Source of the DNA: Streptomyces longispororuber
Lineage (GTDB): Bacteria > Actinomycetota > Actinomycetes > Streptomycetales > Streptomycetaceae
Direction of reading: 5' to 3'
Length of the DNA: 64,000 nucleotides
NCBI RefSeq assembly: GCF_014656095.1
Contig: NZ_BNBT01000018.1
Location: forward strand, 1-64,000
Below, piece by piece: positions 38,488 through 46,332 of the stretch. Both the position numbers and the translations under genes were made by a program. The notes beneath the pieces were generated by a model that was not told the origin of the DNA, ran no database searches, and worked only from the letters and a program-made list of their open reading frames with translations. Each line of letters starts with the position of its first letter. Within the stretch, counting starts at the first letter, position 1.

Positions 38488-39201
38488 TCAGGCGCGGTCG
38501 TCCTGCTCCTTCGCCTCCGCCTCGGCCTCCTTCGCCTGGACCTCCGGGTCCAGGGAGGCCTGCCCGCTGCCGTCCACCGACGTCAGCGGCGTACGGTCGG
38601 GCACCTCGGTGGCGGCCGGGGGCTCCACGAGCCAGTCCGGGTTGGCCTGCTTGTCCCACCACTTCCACACGGCGACGGCACCGGCGCCGAGCACGCCGAT
38701 GACGGCGAGGCGCTTGAAGACGCGTCCCCTGCGGGCCCGGCGCTCCTGCTTGCGGACGAGGCGCTCGATCTCCCGGGGGGACACCTGCCCGCGCAGCGCG
38801 GCGAGCGCGGCGGCACCGCGGGACGCGGCCTCGTCGCGCACCGGAGCCGCCACGGACCTGGCGTGCTCGAGCCGGGGCTTGGAGAAGTCGGCGGCCTGCC
38901 GGGCCGCCCTGCGGGTGCGGGCGGCGGCCTCGTGCGCCGCGTGGTCGACCTTCGGCGGCACATGGCTGCGGGCCTGCTCCACACGCGGCGCGACGTGCGT
39001 GTCGAAGTGGGTACGGGCCTGGCCGACGGCCGTGTGGGCGGCCTGCGACACCTTGGGCGCCAGGCGCGTCCGGGCCTCCTGCGCCAGGTGGGTGGCCCGG
39101 CCCTTGGCCTCCTCGGCGTAGGGCGCCACCGCGTCCGCGGCGTGCCGCACACTGTCCTTCGCCGAGTCCGCCGCGGCACGCACGCTGTCTTTGCGGGTCA
39201 C
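38488..39201 (-). CDS. DUF5324 family membrane protein
   Basis: 237 aa. The N-terminal 130 residues form an Ala/Arg/Lys/Glu-rich helical region with repeats of HAADAVAPYAEEAKGRA type, like late-embryogenesis-abundant or apolipoprotein helices. A basic segment (RKQERRARRGRVFKRL) precedes a single membrane span (AVIGVLGAGAVAVWKW) and an acidic tail. It resembles the Streptomyces DUF5324 family; the role is unknown. GTG 39201 has AAGGAGG about 6 bases upstream. Confidence 0.8.
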   Translation of the reverse strand: MTRKDSVRAAADSAKDSVRHAADAVAPYAEEAKGRATHLAQEARTRLAPKVSQAAHTAVGQARTHFDTHVAPRVEQARSHVPPKVDHAAHEAAARTRRAARQAADFSKPRLEHARSVAAPVRDEAASRGAAALAALRGQVSPREIERLVRKQERRARRGRVFKRLAVIGVLGAGAVAVWKWWDKQANPDWLVEPPAATEVPDRTPLTSVDGSGQASLDPEVQAKEAEAEAKEQDDRA

Positions 39202-39577
39202 GGGATCCTCCTCCTTGGTGGCGTTATAGGTATGTCACCTTTCCACCCTTTCCGGGATCATGCCTGCCGGAAGGGAGCGGGGCACGTACGGGCGGGCATC
39301 CGGGGGCACCGGACACTTCCGCCGAGTGGCACCGCACGCGCCCGCCGAGGGGAACTGCCGTCGACGATGCCACGGATCGGGCCGCTGCGCGCCGCCTCTG
39401 CGGCTACTCGTCGTCTTCCCCGCGTCTTCCCTCCGTCTCTTGTCCTCTTCCCTCCCTTTTCCTTTTCTCTCCTTACCTCCGGTCGCCTCTCCCGCCCGTC
39501 CCCGACTCGGCGGCTACTCGTCCCCATCGGGTCCGTGCGAGGATCGGAGGGTCACAGAGGACAACGGAAGGCAGATC
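39202..39577. other. Gene-free spacer with a pyrimidine tract before ppiB
   Basis: 376 bases without a gene. Between about 39395 and 39505 the + strand is mostly C and T (TCTTCCC, CCTTTTCC, CTCTCC). The promoters of the leftward DUF5324 gene and of ppiB must lie here; none is clear. Confidence 0.5.
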
Positions 39578-40111
<534 letters not shown>

Positions 40112-40168
40112 GCGCCGAGCGCCCGGTGCGCCGAGCCGCACGCCCGCTCGGCGCCCGAGGGAACAAAA

Positions 40169-40202
40169 CCGCCCCGCCCATCCGTAGAGGAGGGCGGGGC
40201 GG
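40169..40202 (+). terminator. Terminator after cyclophilin gene
   Basis: 11-bp perfect stem, arms 40169-40179 and 40192-40202. Confidence 0.8.
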
Positions 40203-40256
40203 CGCGTTGACCAGCGTGCCGACGTCATCGCGTACGGCAGACCAGAGGGGACCGTG

Positions 40257-41150
40257 ATGGACCAGGCGCCAGGCAGCCCGCAGGGGCCGCAGGACGCGCA
40301 GAGCCTGCCGAGCTGCTACCGGCACCCGGGCCGCGAGACGGGCATTGCCTGCACGCGCTGCGAACGACCCATCTGCCCGGAGTGCATGATCAGCGCCTCG
40401 GTGGGCTTCCAGTGCCCGGAGTGCGTCAAGGGCGGCTCCGACACCGGGCCCGCTCCGGCGGCGAGCCGGCCGCGCACGCTGGCGGGCGGCACGCTCACGC
40501 AGGACCCGCGGCTGCTCACGAAGATCATCCTGGCGCTCAACGTCCTGGTGTTCCTCGCGGTCCGCGCGCGCGAGGACCTGGTCGGCGACCTCTTCCTCAT
40601 CGGCGAGTGGCCGCCCGCGCCGTTCCCCGCCAGCCAGGGCGTGGCGGCCGGGGAGTCGTACCGCCTGGTCACGGCCATGTTCACGCACCAGGAGATCTGG
40701 CACATCGCGTTCAACATGCTGGGCCTGTGGTGGCTCGGCGGCCCCCTGGAGGCGGCGCTCGGCCGGGTCCGCTTCCTCGCGCTGTACCTGCTGTCGGGGC
40801 TCGGCGGCAGCGCGCTGACGTATCTCCTCGAGGACCCGAGCGACGCCTCGCTGGGCGCCTCCGGGGCGATCTTCGGGCTGCTCGGCGCGACGGCGGTCCT
40901 GATGCGCCGCCTGAACTACGACATGCGCCCGGTCATCGCGCTCCTCGCGCTGAACCTGCTGTTCACCTTCACCTGGAGCGGCATCGCCTGGCAGGCGCAC
41001 GTCGGCGGTCTCGTCGCCGGGGTGGTGATCGCGTACGGCATGGTGCACGCGCCGCGCGAGCGCCGTGCCCTGGTGCAGTGGGGCACCTGCGCCTTGGTGT
41101 TCGCGGTCATCGTGGCCCTCGTGCTCGTCCGCACGGCCCAGCTCGCCTGA
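40257..41150 (+). CDS. Rhomboid family intramembrane serine protease with zinc-finger N-terminus
   Basis: 297 aa. Residues about 18-60 hold a Cys/His-rich finger (CYRHPGRETGIACTRCERPICPECM ends at the next two CxxC pairs). Six membrane helices follow; the active site is SLGASGAIFGLLG (catalytic Ser) with the His in WQAHVGGLVAGVV. HIAFNMLGLWWLGGPLE is the conserved helix 2 region. It cuts membrane proteins within or near the bilayer. Start ATG 40257 has GAGGGG 6 bases upstream; GTG 40254 directly before it is possible. Confidence 0.93.
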   Translation: MDQAPGSPQGPQDAQSLPSCYRHPGRETGIACTRCERPICPECMISASVGFQCPECVKGGSDTGPAPAASRPRTLAGGTLTQDPRLLTKIILALNVLVFLAVRAREDLVGDLFLIGEWPPAPFPASQGVAAGESYRLVTAMFTHQEIWHIAFNMLGLWWLGGPLEAALGRVRFLALYLLSGLGGSALTYLLEDPSDASLGASGAIFGLLGATAVLMRRLNYDMRPVIALLALNLLFTFTWSGIAWQAHVGGLVAGVVIAYGMVHAPRERRALVQWGTCALVFAVIVALVLVRTAQLA

Positions 41151-41256
41151 CGCCCGGGCGCCCGGGCCGCGAGCGACCGGGCCGTACCCGGCCGTACCCG
41201 GCCGCTCACCTGGCAGGACCCCGGGGTACGCGGGCTTTCCACCGCGTACCCCCGGG

Positions 41257-41467
41257 TTGTCCACAGACTGTGCCCGATCTTGTGCACGACGTGGGGAACG
41301 TCTGTTCCGTGCGTCCCCGATCCGGGTTTGCCCAGGCAGGACAAGGGGTGCGCGGATCAGGCGCGGAGGGCCGACCAGTCACACCGGCGTCAACGCCCGG
41401 AGAGTTATCCACAGATTTTCAGGCCTTTCCCCAGACCTGTGGATGGCAGTGCTCACACTGTGGATAA
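41257..41467. other. Cluster of DnaA boxes between rhomboid gene and crgA
   Basis: TTGTCCACA at 41257-41265 (+), TTATCCACA at 41405-41413 (+), the reverse of CCATCCACA at 41438-41446 (-), and TGTGGATAA at 41459-41467, the reverse of TTATCCACA (-). Three boxes lie within 63 bases of a gene-free gap (41151-41522). oriC is elsewhere, so this may be a DnaA-titrating or regulatory cluster. Confidence 0.7.
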
Positions 41468-41522
41468 CTGGGGCCAGGACTTGCGGACGACGCCGGTGCC
41501 GGGGACGGAACTCAGGCGGCGG

Positions 41523-41780
41523 TCACTTCCACTGCGTGGAGACGCCGAAGCCCGCCGCGATGAAGCCGAAGCCGACCACGATGTTCCAGTTGCCCAGCGG
41601 ATCGATCGGGAGCTTGCCGTCCGTGACGTAGAAGACCACGATCCAGGCCAGGCCGATCAGGAACAGCGCCAGCATCACCGGGGCGACCCAGCTACGGCTG
41701 GTGAGCTTGATGTCCGTCGCCTTCTTCTGCGACGGCGCAGTGTAATCGTCTGCCTTCTTGCGGATACGTGACTTCGGCAC
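41523..41780 (-). CDS. crgA: Cell division protein CrgA
   Basis: 85 aa, the family length. Basic start [14 protein letters not shown]; two membrane segments ([20 protein letters not shown] and [15 protein letters not shown]) joined by a short loop with [14 protein letters not shown]. CrgA inhibits premature FtsZ ring formation and coordinates division during sporulation. Adjacent DUF881 and sortase genes keep the usual Streptomyces order. ATG 41780. Confidence 0.96.
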   Translation of the reverse strand: MPKSRIRKKADDYTAPSQKKATDIKLTSRSWVAPVMLALFLIGLAWIVVFYVTDGKLPIDPLGNWNIVVGFGFIAAGFGVSTQWK

Positions 41781-41930
41781 GAGGGTCTCTCCTGTCGATG
41801 CGCTGCGTGGCCGCGCAGGTAGCTGGGTCCGGCGCCGGGGACGGACGCTACGGCGCTACGGTGCGCTAAGTCTTCCCCCGGGCGTCCGATAGCGTAGTGC
41901 TTCCGCGGCGGTGAAGGAGATAAGGGTACG

Positions 41931-42722
41931 TTGAGCAATTCCGCCGACTTCCCCACGGGCCCGGGCCACTCCTCTTCCGCCCCCGGCCGGCGCCGCCGCT
42001 GGCGGCCGGTGCGGGTGCTCACCGCCGGTGTCTTCGCGCTCGCCGGGCTGCTCTTCATGACCAGCTTCAACACGGCCAAGGGCACCAACATCCGCACCGA
42101 CGACTCCCTGCTGAAGCTCTCCGACCTCATCCAGGAGCGCAGCCGCGAGAACAAGGACCTCGACGAGTCCAACAGCTCGCTGCGCGGCGAAGTGGAGTCC
42201 CTGGCCCGGCGCGACAACCCCGCCAGCAAGGCCGACGACGCCCGCCTCGCCGCCCTGGAGCGGAACGCGGGCACCGAGAAGCTGCGCGGCGACGCCGTCT
42301 CCGTGACCCTCACCGACGCCCCGCCGAACGCCAGGGCCAAGCTGCCCGGCTACCCCGAGCCGCAACCCAACGACCTGGTCATCCACCAGCAGGACCTCCA
42401 GGCCGTGGTCAACGCCCTGTGGCAGGGCGGCGCCGAGGGCATCAAGGTCATGGACCAGCGCCTGATCTCCACCAGCGCCGTGCGCTGCGTCGGCAACACC
42501 CTGATCCTCCAGGGCCGCGTCTACTCACCGCCGTACAAGGTGACCGCCGTCGGCGACCCCGGCCGTCTCAAGCGGGCCCTCGCCGCCTCGCCCGAGATCC
42601 AGAACTACATGCTGTACGTCAACGCCTACGGCCTCGGCTGGAAAGTCGAGGGCGACGGGGCGGTGACTCTTCCCGGCTACTCGGGCACAGTGAACCTGCA
42701 CTACGCGAAGCCCCTGGAGTAG
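41931..42722 (+). CDS. DUF881 family membrane protein
   Basis: 263 aa. One membrane segment (VRVLTAGVFALAGLLFMT), a coiled coil (LSDLIQERSRENKDLDESN), and the DUF881 domain (about 95-263): AVSVTLTDAPPNA, NDLVIHQQDLQAVVNALWQGGAEGI, TSAVRCVGNTLILQGRVYSPPY. It is found near division genes in actinobacteria; the function is unknown. Start TTG 41931 with AAGGAGA 11 bases upstream; this spacing is long, so the exact start is uncertain. The region 41781-41930 holds divergent promoters with crgA. Confidence 0.85.
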   Translation: MSNSADFPTGPGHSSSAPGRRRRWRPVRVLTAGVFALAGLLFMTSFNTAKGTNIRTDDSLLKLSDLIQERSRENKDLDESNSSLRGEVESLARRDNPASKADDARLAALERNAGTEKLRGDAVSVTLTDAPPNARAKLPGYPEPQPNDLVIHQQDLQAVVNALWQGGAEGIKVMDQRLISTSAVRCVGNTLILQGRVYSPPYKVTAVGDPGRLKRALAASPEIQNYMLYVNAYGLGWKVEGDGAVTLPGYSGTVNLHYAKPLE

Positions 42723-42745
42723 CACGCGCTCGGGAGGTCCCTGCG

Positions 42746-43453
42746 GTGTCGGTGCGCGCGATCGTCCGGACGGTCAGCGAGCTGTGCGTCACCGCCGGCA
42801 CCGTGATCGTGCTCTTCGTCGTCTACGTGCTCTTCTGGACCGGCGTGAAGGCCGACCGGGCCATGGACGACCAGATCGACCGCCTCCAGGACCGCTGGTC
42901 CCACGGACGGACCGCCACCGGCGGCGCCCCGGGCACCGGCCCCGCGGCCCCGGGCGGCCCGCCCCCGGAACCCGCCCCCTACGAGGACGGCGAACCCTTC
43001 GCCGTCATGTACGTCCCCCGCTTCGGTTTCACGTGGAACAAGCCCGTGCTCCAGGGCACCGCCACCGACACCCTCAAGAAGGGCCTCGGCCACTACGCGG
43101 GCACCGCGCGGCTCGGCCAGAAGGGCAACTTCTCCGTCGCCGGGCACCGCCGCACCTACGGCGACCCGTTCAAGGACTTCCCCGCGCTGCGCCCCGGCGA
43201 CGCGGTCGTCCTGACCGACGGCACGACCTGGTTCACGTACCGCGTCGACAGGAAGCCGTACAGGACGCTGCCCGCCGACGTCGGTGTCATCGACCCGGTG
43301 CCGCGCGCGTCCGGCTACCGGGAGCCCGGCCGCTACCTCACCCTCACCACCTGCGAACCGGAGTGGGGCCACAGCCACCGCCTCGTCGCCTGGGCCCACC
43401 TGGACGCCACCCAGCCCGTGGAGGCAGGGAAACCTGAGGCACTGCGCCGTTAG
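42746..43453 (+). CDS. Class E-like sortase (first of three)
   Basis: 235 aa. N-terminal membrane anchor (ELCVTAGTVIVLFVVYVLFW), a Pro/Gly linker, and the sortase barrel. The catalytic triad is present: His in FSVAGHRRTYG, Cys in YLTLTTCEPEW and Arg in SHRLVAW. Sortases cleave LPxTG-type signals and attach the protein to the wall; class E acts on LAxTG, as in the long chaplin. GTG 42746 has GGGAGG 8 bases upstream. It starts 24 bases after DUF881. Confidence 0.9.
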   Translation: MSVRAIVRTVSELCVTAGTVIVLFVVYVLFWTGVKADRAMDDQIDRLQDRWSHGRTATGGAPGTGPAAPGGPPPEPAPYEDGEPFAVMYVPRFGFTWNKPVLQGTATDTLKKGLGHYAGTARLGQKGNFSVAGHRRTYGDPFKDFPALRPGDAVVLTDGTTWFTYRVDRKPYRTLPADVGVIDPVPRASGYREPGRYLTLTTCEPEWGHSHRLVAWAHLDATQPVEAGKPEALRR

Positions 43454-43519
43454 TCTGGTGCGGTACGGCGGCGACGGTCGGCACGATGGCCGGGGGCCGC
43501 CCGTGACGGAAGGGACCGC

Positions 43520-43678
43520 ATGTACGGCTGGATCTGGCGGCATCTGCCGGGGAACGCATGGGTGAGGGCACTGATCTCGCTGGTGCTGATCCTCGCGGTG
43601 GTCTACGTGCTCTTCCAGTACGTCTTCCCCTGGGCGGAGCCGCTGCTGCCCTTCAACGACGTGACGGTGGACAACTGA
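43520..43678 (+). CDS. 52-aa membrane protein
   Basis: MYGWIWRHLPGNAW, one hydrophobic segment (VRALISLVLILAVVYVLFQYV), and a short tail PWAEPLLPFNDVTVDN. Ribosome site AAGGG is 6 bases upstream of ATG 43520, and its TGA overlaps the pabA ATG as TGATG. This strong signal and conserved place between the sortase and pabA genes support a real gene. Role unknown. Confidence 0.85.
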   Translation: MYGWIWRHLPGNAWVRALISLVLILAVVYVLFQYVFPWAEPLLPFNDVTVDN

Positions 43679-44316
43679 TGGGCGCACGCATTCTCGTCGT
43701 CGACAACTACGACAGCTTCGTCTTCAACCTCGTGCAGTACCTGTACCAGCTCGGCGCCGAGTGCGAGGTCCTGCGCAACGACGAGGTCGAGCTCCGGCAC
43801 GCGCAGGACGGCTTCGACGGCGTCCTGCTCTCGCCGGGGCCCGGCACCCCCGAGCAGGCCGGGGTCTGCGTGGACATGGTGCGCCACTGCGCCACCACCG
43901 GCGTGCCCGTCTTCGGGGTGTGCCTGGGCATGCAGTCGATGGCCGTGGCGTACGGCGGTGTCGTGGACCGGGCGCCGGAGCTGCTGCACGGCAAGACGTC
44001 GCTCGTCGAGCACCGGGGCGAGGGCGTCTTCGCGGGCCTGCCCTCGCCCTTCACCGCGACCCGCTACCACTCGCTCGCCGCCGAGCCCGCCACGGTCCCG
44101 GCCGAGCTGGTCGTGACCGCCCGTACGCAGGACGGCATCGTCATGGGCCTGCGCCACCGCGAACTGCCCGTCGAGGGCGTGCAGTTCCACCCCGAGTCGG
44201 TCCTCACCGAACACGGGCACCTCATGCTCGCCAACTGGCTCGCCGAGTGCGGCGACGCCGGGGCCGTCACACGATCGAGCGGGCTGGCCCCGGTGGTGGG
44301 CCGGGCCACGGCGTGA
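43678..44316 (+). CDS. pabA: Aminodeoxychorismate/anthranilate synthase component II
   Basis: 212-aa type-1 glutamine amidotransferase. It begins ARILVVDNYDSFVFNLVQYL; the nucleophile is the Cys in VFGVCLGMQSM, and the His-Glu pair is in VQFHPESVLTEHG. It gives ammonia to PabB (folate) or TrpE (tryptophan); genomic context cannot tell which. ATG 43678 overlaps the 52-aa gene's stop, and the TGA overlaps the next sortase's GTG, so the run is a tight operon. Confidence 0.92.
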   Translation: MGARILVVDNYDSFVFNLVQYLYQLGAECEVLRNDEVELRHAQDGFDGVLLSPGPGTPEQAGVCVDMVRHCATTGVPVFGVCLGMQSMAVAYGGVVDRAPELLHGKTSLVEHRGEGVFAGLPSPFTATRYHSLAAEPATVPAELVVTARTQDGIVMGLRHRELPVEGVQFHPESVLTEHGHLMLANWLAECGDAGAVTRSSGLAPVVGRATA

Positions 44317-45452
44317 CCGCGGAGGCGCGCGGGGGCGCCGACGCGGGCGGGACGGGGGAGCACTCGTCGCCCTGGTTCCGCACGGCGCCCGCGTCGCCCC
44401 CGCCGCGGTCCGTGCCGTCCCCTGGGGCGCCCGGGAACGCCGAGGCGGTGGACCCGGCTCCACCGGTGGGTCCGGCCGAGCCGGTGCGGCGGGCCGACGA
44501 CGAGACGATCGGGCTGCGCACAGCGGACACGCGGCGAATAGCGGCAGGAGGGCGGCCGACGGCGCCGGGGCGGCAGCCGCTGCCCCAGGAGGTCCCGGTC
44601 GGCCAGGGGCCGGACGTGGTCCCCGGCGGCGGCCGGGCCGCCCGGCGCAAGGCCGCCAAGCACAAGGGCAGCAGGGGCGCGCAGCCCCGGCCCAGGGCGG
44701 TGGCCCCGTCCCCCGCCGACGGGGGGCCGGGCCGCCCCCTGACCCGCCTGGAGGCCCGCCGGGCCGAACGGGCCCGCAGGCCGAGCCCCGCGACCGTGGC
44801 GAGCCGCGTCATCGGCGAGCTGTTCATCACCGTCGGCGTCCTGATGCTGCTCTTCGTGACGTACCAGCTCTGGTGGACGAACATAAGGGCCCAGCAGCAG
44901 GCCGACGCCGCCCGCCGGGACCTGGAGGAGGACTGGGCGCGGGGCAAGGGCAGGCCGGGCGTCTTCGAGCCGGGCCAGGGCTTCGCGCTGCTGCACATCC
45001 CGAAGCTCGACGTCGTCGTGCCGGTCGCCGAGGGCATCGACAAGCACCGGGTCCTCGACCGCGGCATGGTGGGCCACTACAACAAGGGCCGTACGAAGAC
45101 GCCGATGCCCGACGCCGACCCCGGCAACTTCGGCGTGGCCGGGCACCGCAACACCCACGGCGAGCCGTTCCGGTACATCAACCGGCTCGACCCGGGCGAC
45201 CCCATCGTGGTCGAGACGCAGGACACGTACTACGTCTACAAGATGGCGAGCATCCTCCCGCAGACCAGCCCCGCGAACACGGCCGTCCTCGACGCCGTCC
45301 CGCCCGGCTCGGGCTTCACGAAACCCGGCCGCTACATCACACTGACCACCTGTACCCCTGAGTTCACGAGTAAGTACCGGATGATCGTGTGGGGCAAGAT
45401 GGTCGAAGACCGGCCACGGGCCAAGGGAAAACCGGCCGCTCTGGTCGACTAG
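44313..45452 (+). CDS. Class E sortase (second of three) with long N-terminal region
   Basis: 379 aa. Unlike the others it has about 165 residues of Pro/Ala/Arg-rich N-terminus (GQPR-type, cytoplasmic), then the anchor (VIGELFITVGVLMLLFVTYQ) and the barrel. Triad: His in FGVAGHRNTHGEPF, Cys in YITLTTCTPEF, Arg in SKYRMIVW. It corresponds to SrtE1/SrtE2-type enzymes of S. coelicolor. GTG 44313 overlaps the pabA stop (GTGA). Confidence 0.93.
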   Translation: MTAEARGGADAGGTGEHSSPWFRTAPASPPPRSVPSPGAPGNAEAVDPAPPVGPAEPVRRADDETIGLRTADTRRIAAGGRPTAPGRQPLPQEVPVGQGPDVVPGGGRAARRKAAKHKGSRGAQPRPRAVAPSPADGGPGRPLTRLEARRAERARRPSPATVASRVIGELFITVGVLMLLFVTYQLWWTNIRAQQQADAARRDLEEDWARGKGRPGVFEPGQGFALLHIPKLDVVVPVAEGIDKHRVLDRGMVGHYNKGRTKTPMPDADPGNFGVAGHRNTHGEPFRYINRLDPGDPIVVETQDTYYVYKMASILPQTSPANTAVLDAVPPGSGFTKPGRYITLTTCTPEFTSKYRMIVWGKMVEDRPRAKGKPAALVD

Positions 45453-45488
45453 GGCGCCGGGAAGGCCACGACAGACGGGGCAGAAGCA

Positions 45489-46223
45489 GTGGCAGCCACC
45501 ACCGATCAGGACGAGCGGACCGAGGGGTCCACGCCGACGGACCCGCCGCGCCCGCGCGGCCGGGGCCGCATCGCGACCGCGGTCAGCGTCTTCGGTGAAC
45601 TGCTCATCACGGCCGGCCTGGTCCTCGGCCTCTTCGTCGTCTACTCGCTGTGGTGGACGAACGTCGTGGCGGACCGCGAGGCGAAGAAGCAGGGCGACCG
45701 CGTCCGCGACTACTGGGCGGACGGCCCCGGCTCCCTGAACACCAAGGACGGCATCGGCTTCCTGCACGTGCCCTCGATGACCGGCGGCGAGATCCTCGTC
45801 AAGAAGGGCACCGCCACCAAGACCCTCAACAACGGCGTCGCGGGCTACTACACCAAGCCGGTCAAGTCGGCCCTGCCGCGGGACAAGACGGGGAACTTCT
45901 CGCTGGCCGCCCACCGCGACGGCCACGGCGCGAAGTTCCACAGGATCGACAAGATCGAGAAGGGCGACCCGATCGTCTTCGAGTCCCGCGACAAGTGGTA
46001 CGTGTACAAGGTCTACAAGACCCTCCCCGAGACGTCGAAGTACAACGTCCGCGTCCTCGACCCGATCCCGAAGGAGTCGGGCGCGAAGAAGCCGGGCCGC
46101 TACATCACCCTCACGACCTGCACGCCGGTGTACACGTCGAAGTACCGCTACGTGGTCTGGGGCAAGCTGGAGCGCGTCGAGAAGGTCGACCACGACCGGA
46201 CACCGCCGCCCGAGCTCGGATGA
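45489..46223 (+). CDS. Class E sortase (third of three)
   Basis: 244 aa. Membrane anchor VFGELLITAGLVLGLFVVYS; triad: His in FSLAAHRDGHG, Cys in YITLTTCTPVY, Arg in SKYRYVVWG. Note AAH instead of the usual AGH. It is closer to the second sortase (both LTTCTP-YTSKYR) than to the first. Start GTG 45489 has a weak ribosome site (GGGGCAGAAGC). It lies 36 bases after the second sortase. Confidence 0.93.
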   Translation: MAATTDQDERTEGSTPTDPPRPRGRGRIATAVSVFGELLITAGLVLGLFVVYSLWWTNVVADREAKKQGDRVRDYWADGPGSLNTKDGIGFLHVPSMTGGEILVKKGTATKTLNNGVAGYYTKPVKSALPRDKTGNFSLAAHRDGHGAKFHRIDKIEKGDPIVFESRDKWYVYKVYKTLPETSKYNVRVLDPIPKESGAKKPGRYITLTTCTPVYTSKYRYVVWGKLERVEKVDHDRTPPPELG

Positions 46224-46257
46224 GGTGAGGGGCGCGTCCCGCGCCTGCCGCACGCAA

Positions 46258-46292
46258 GAGCCCCGGCACCCTCCTGGTGGGTGCCGGGGCTC
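46258..46292. terminator. Bidirectional terminator between sortase 3 and pknB
   Basis: 14-bp perfect stem, arms 46258-46271 and 46279-46292. Confidence 0.85.
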
Positions 46293-46332
46293 CTCGTCGG
46301 CGCCTGGCCGCTCGCGTACGCCGTGCGGGTCG

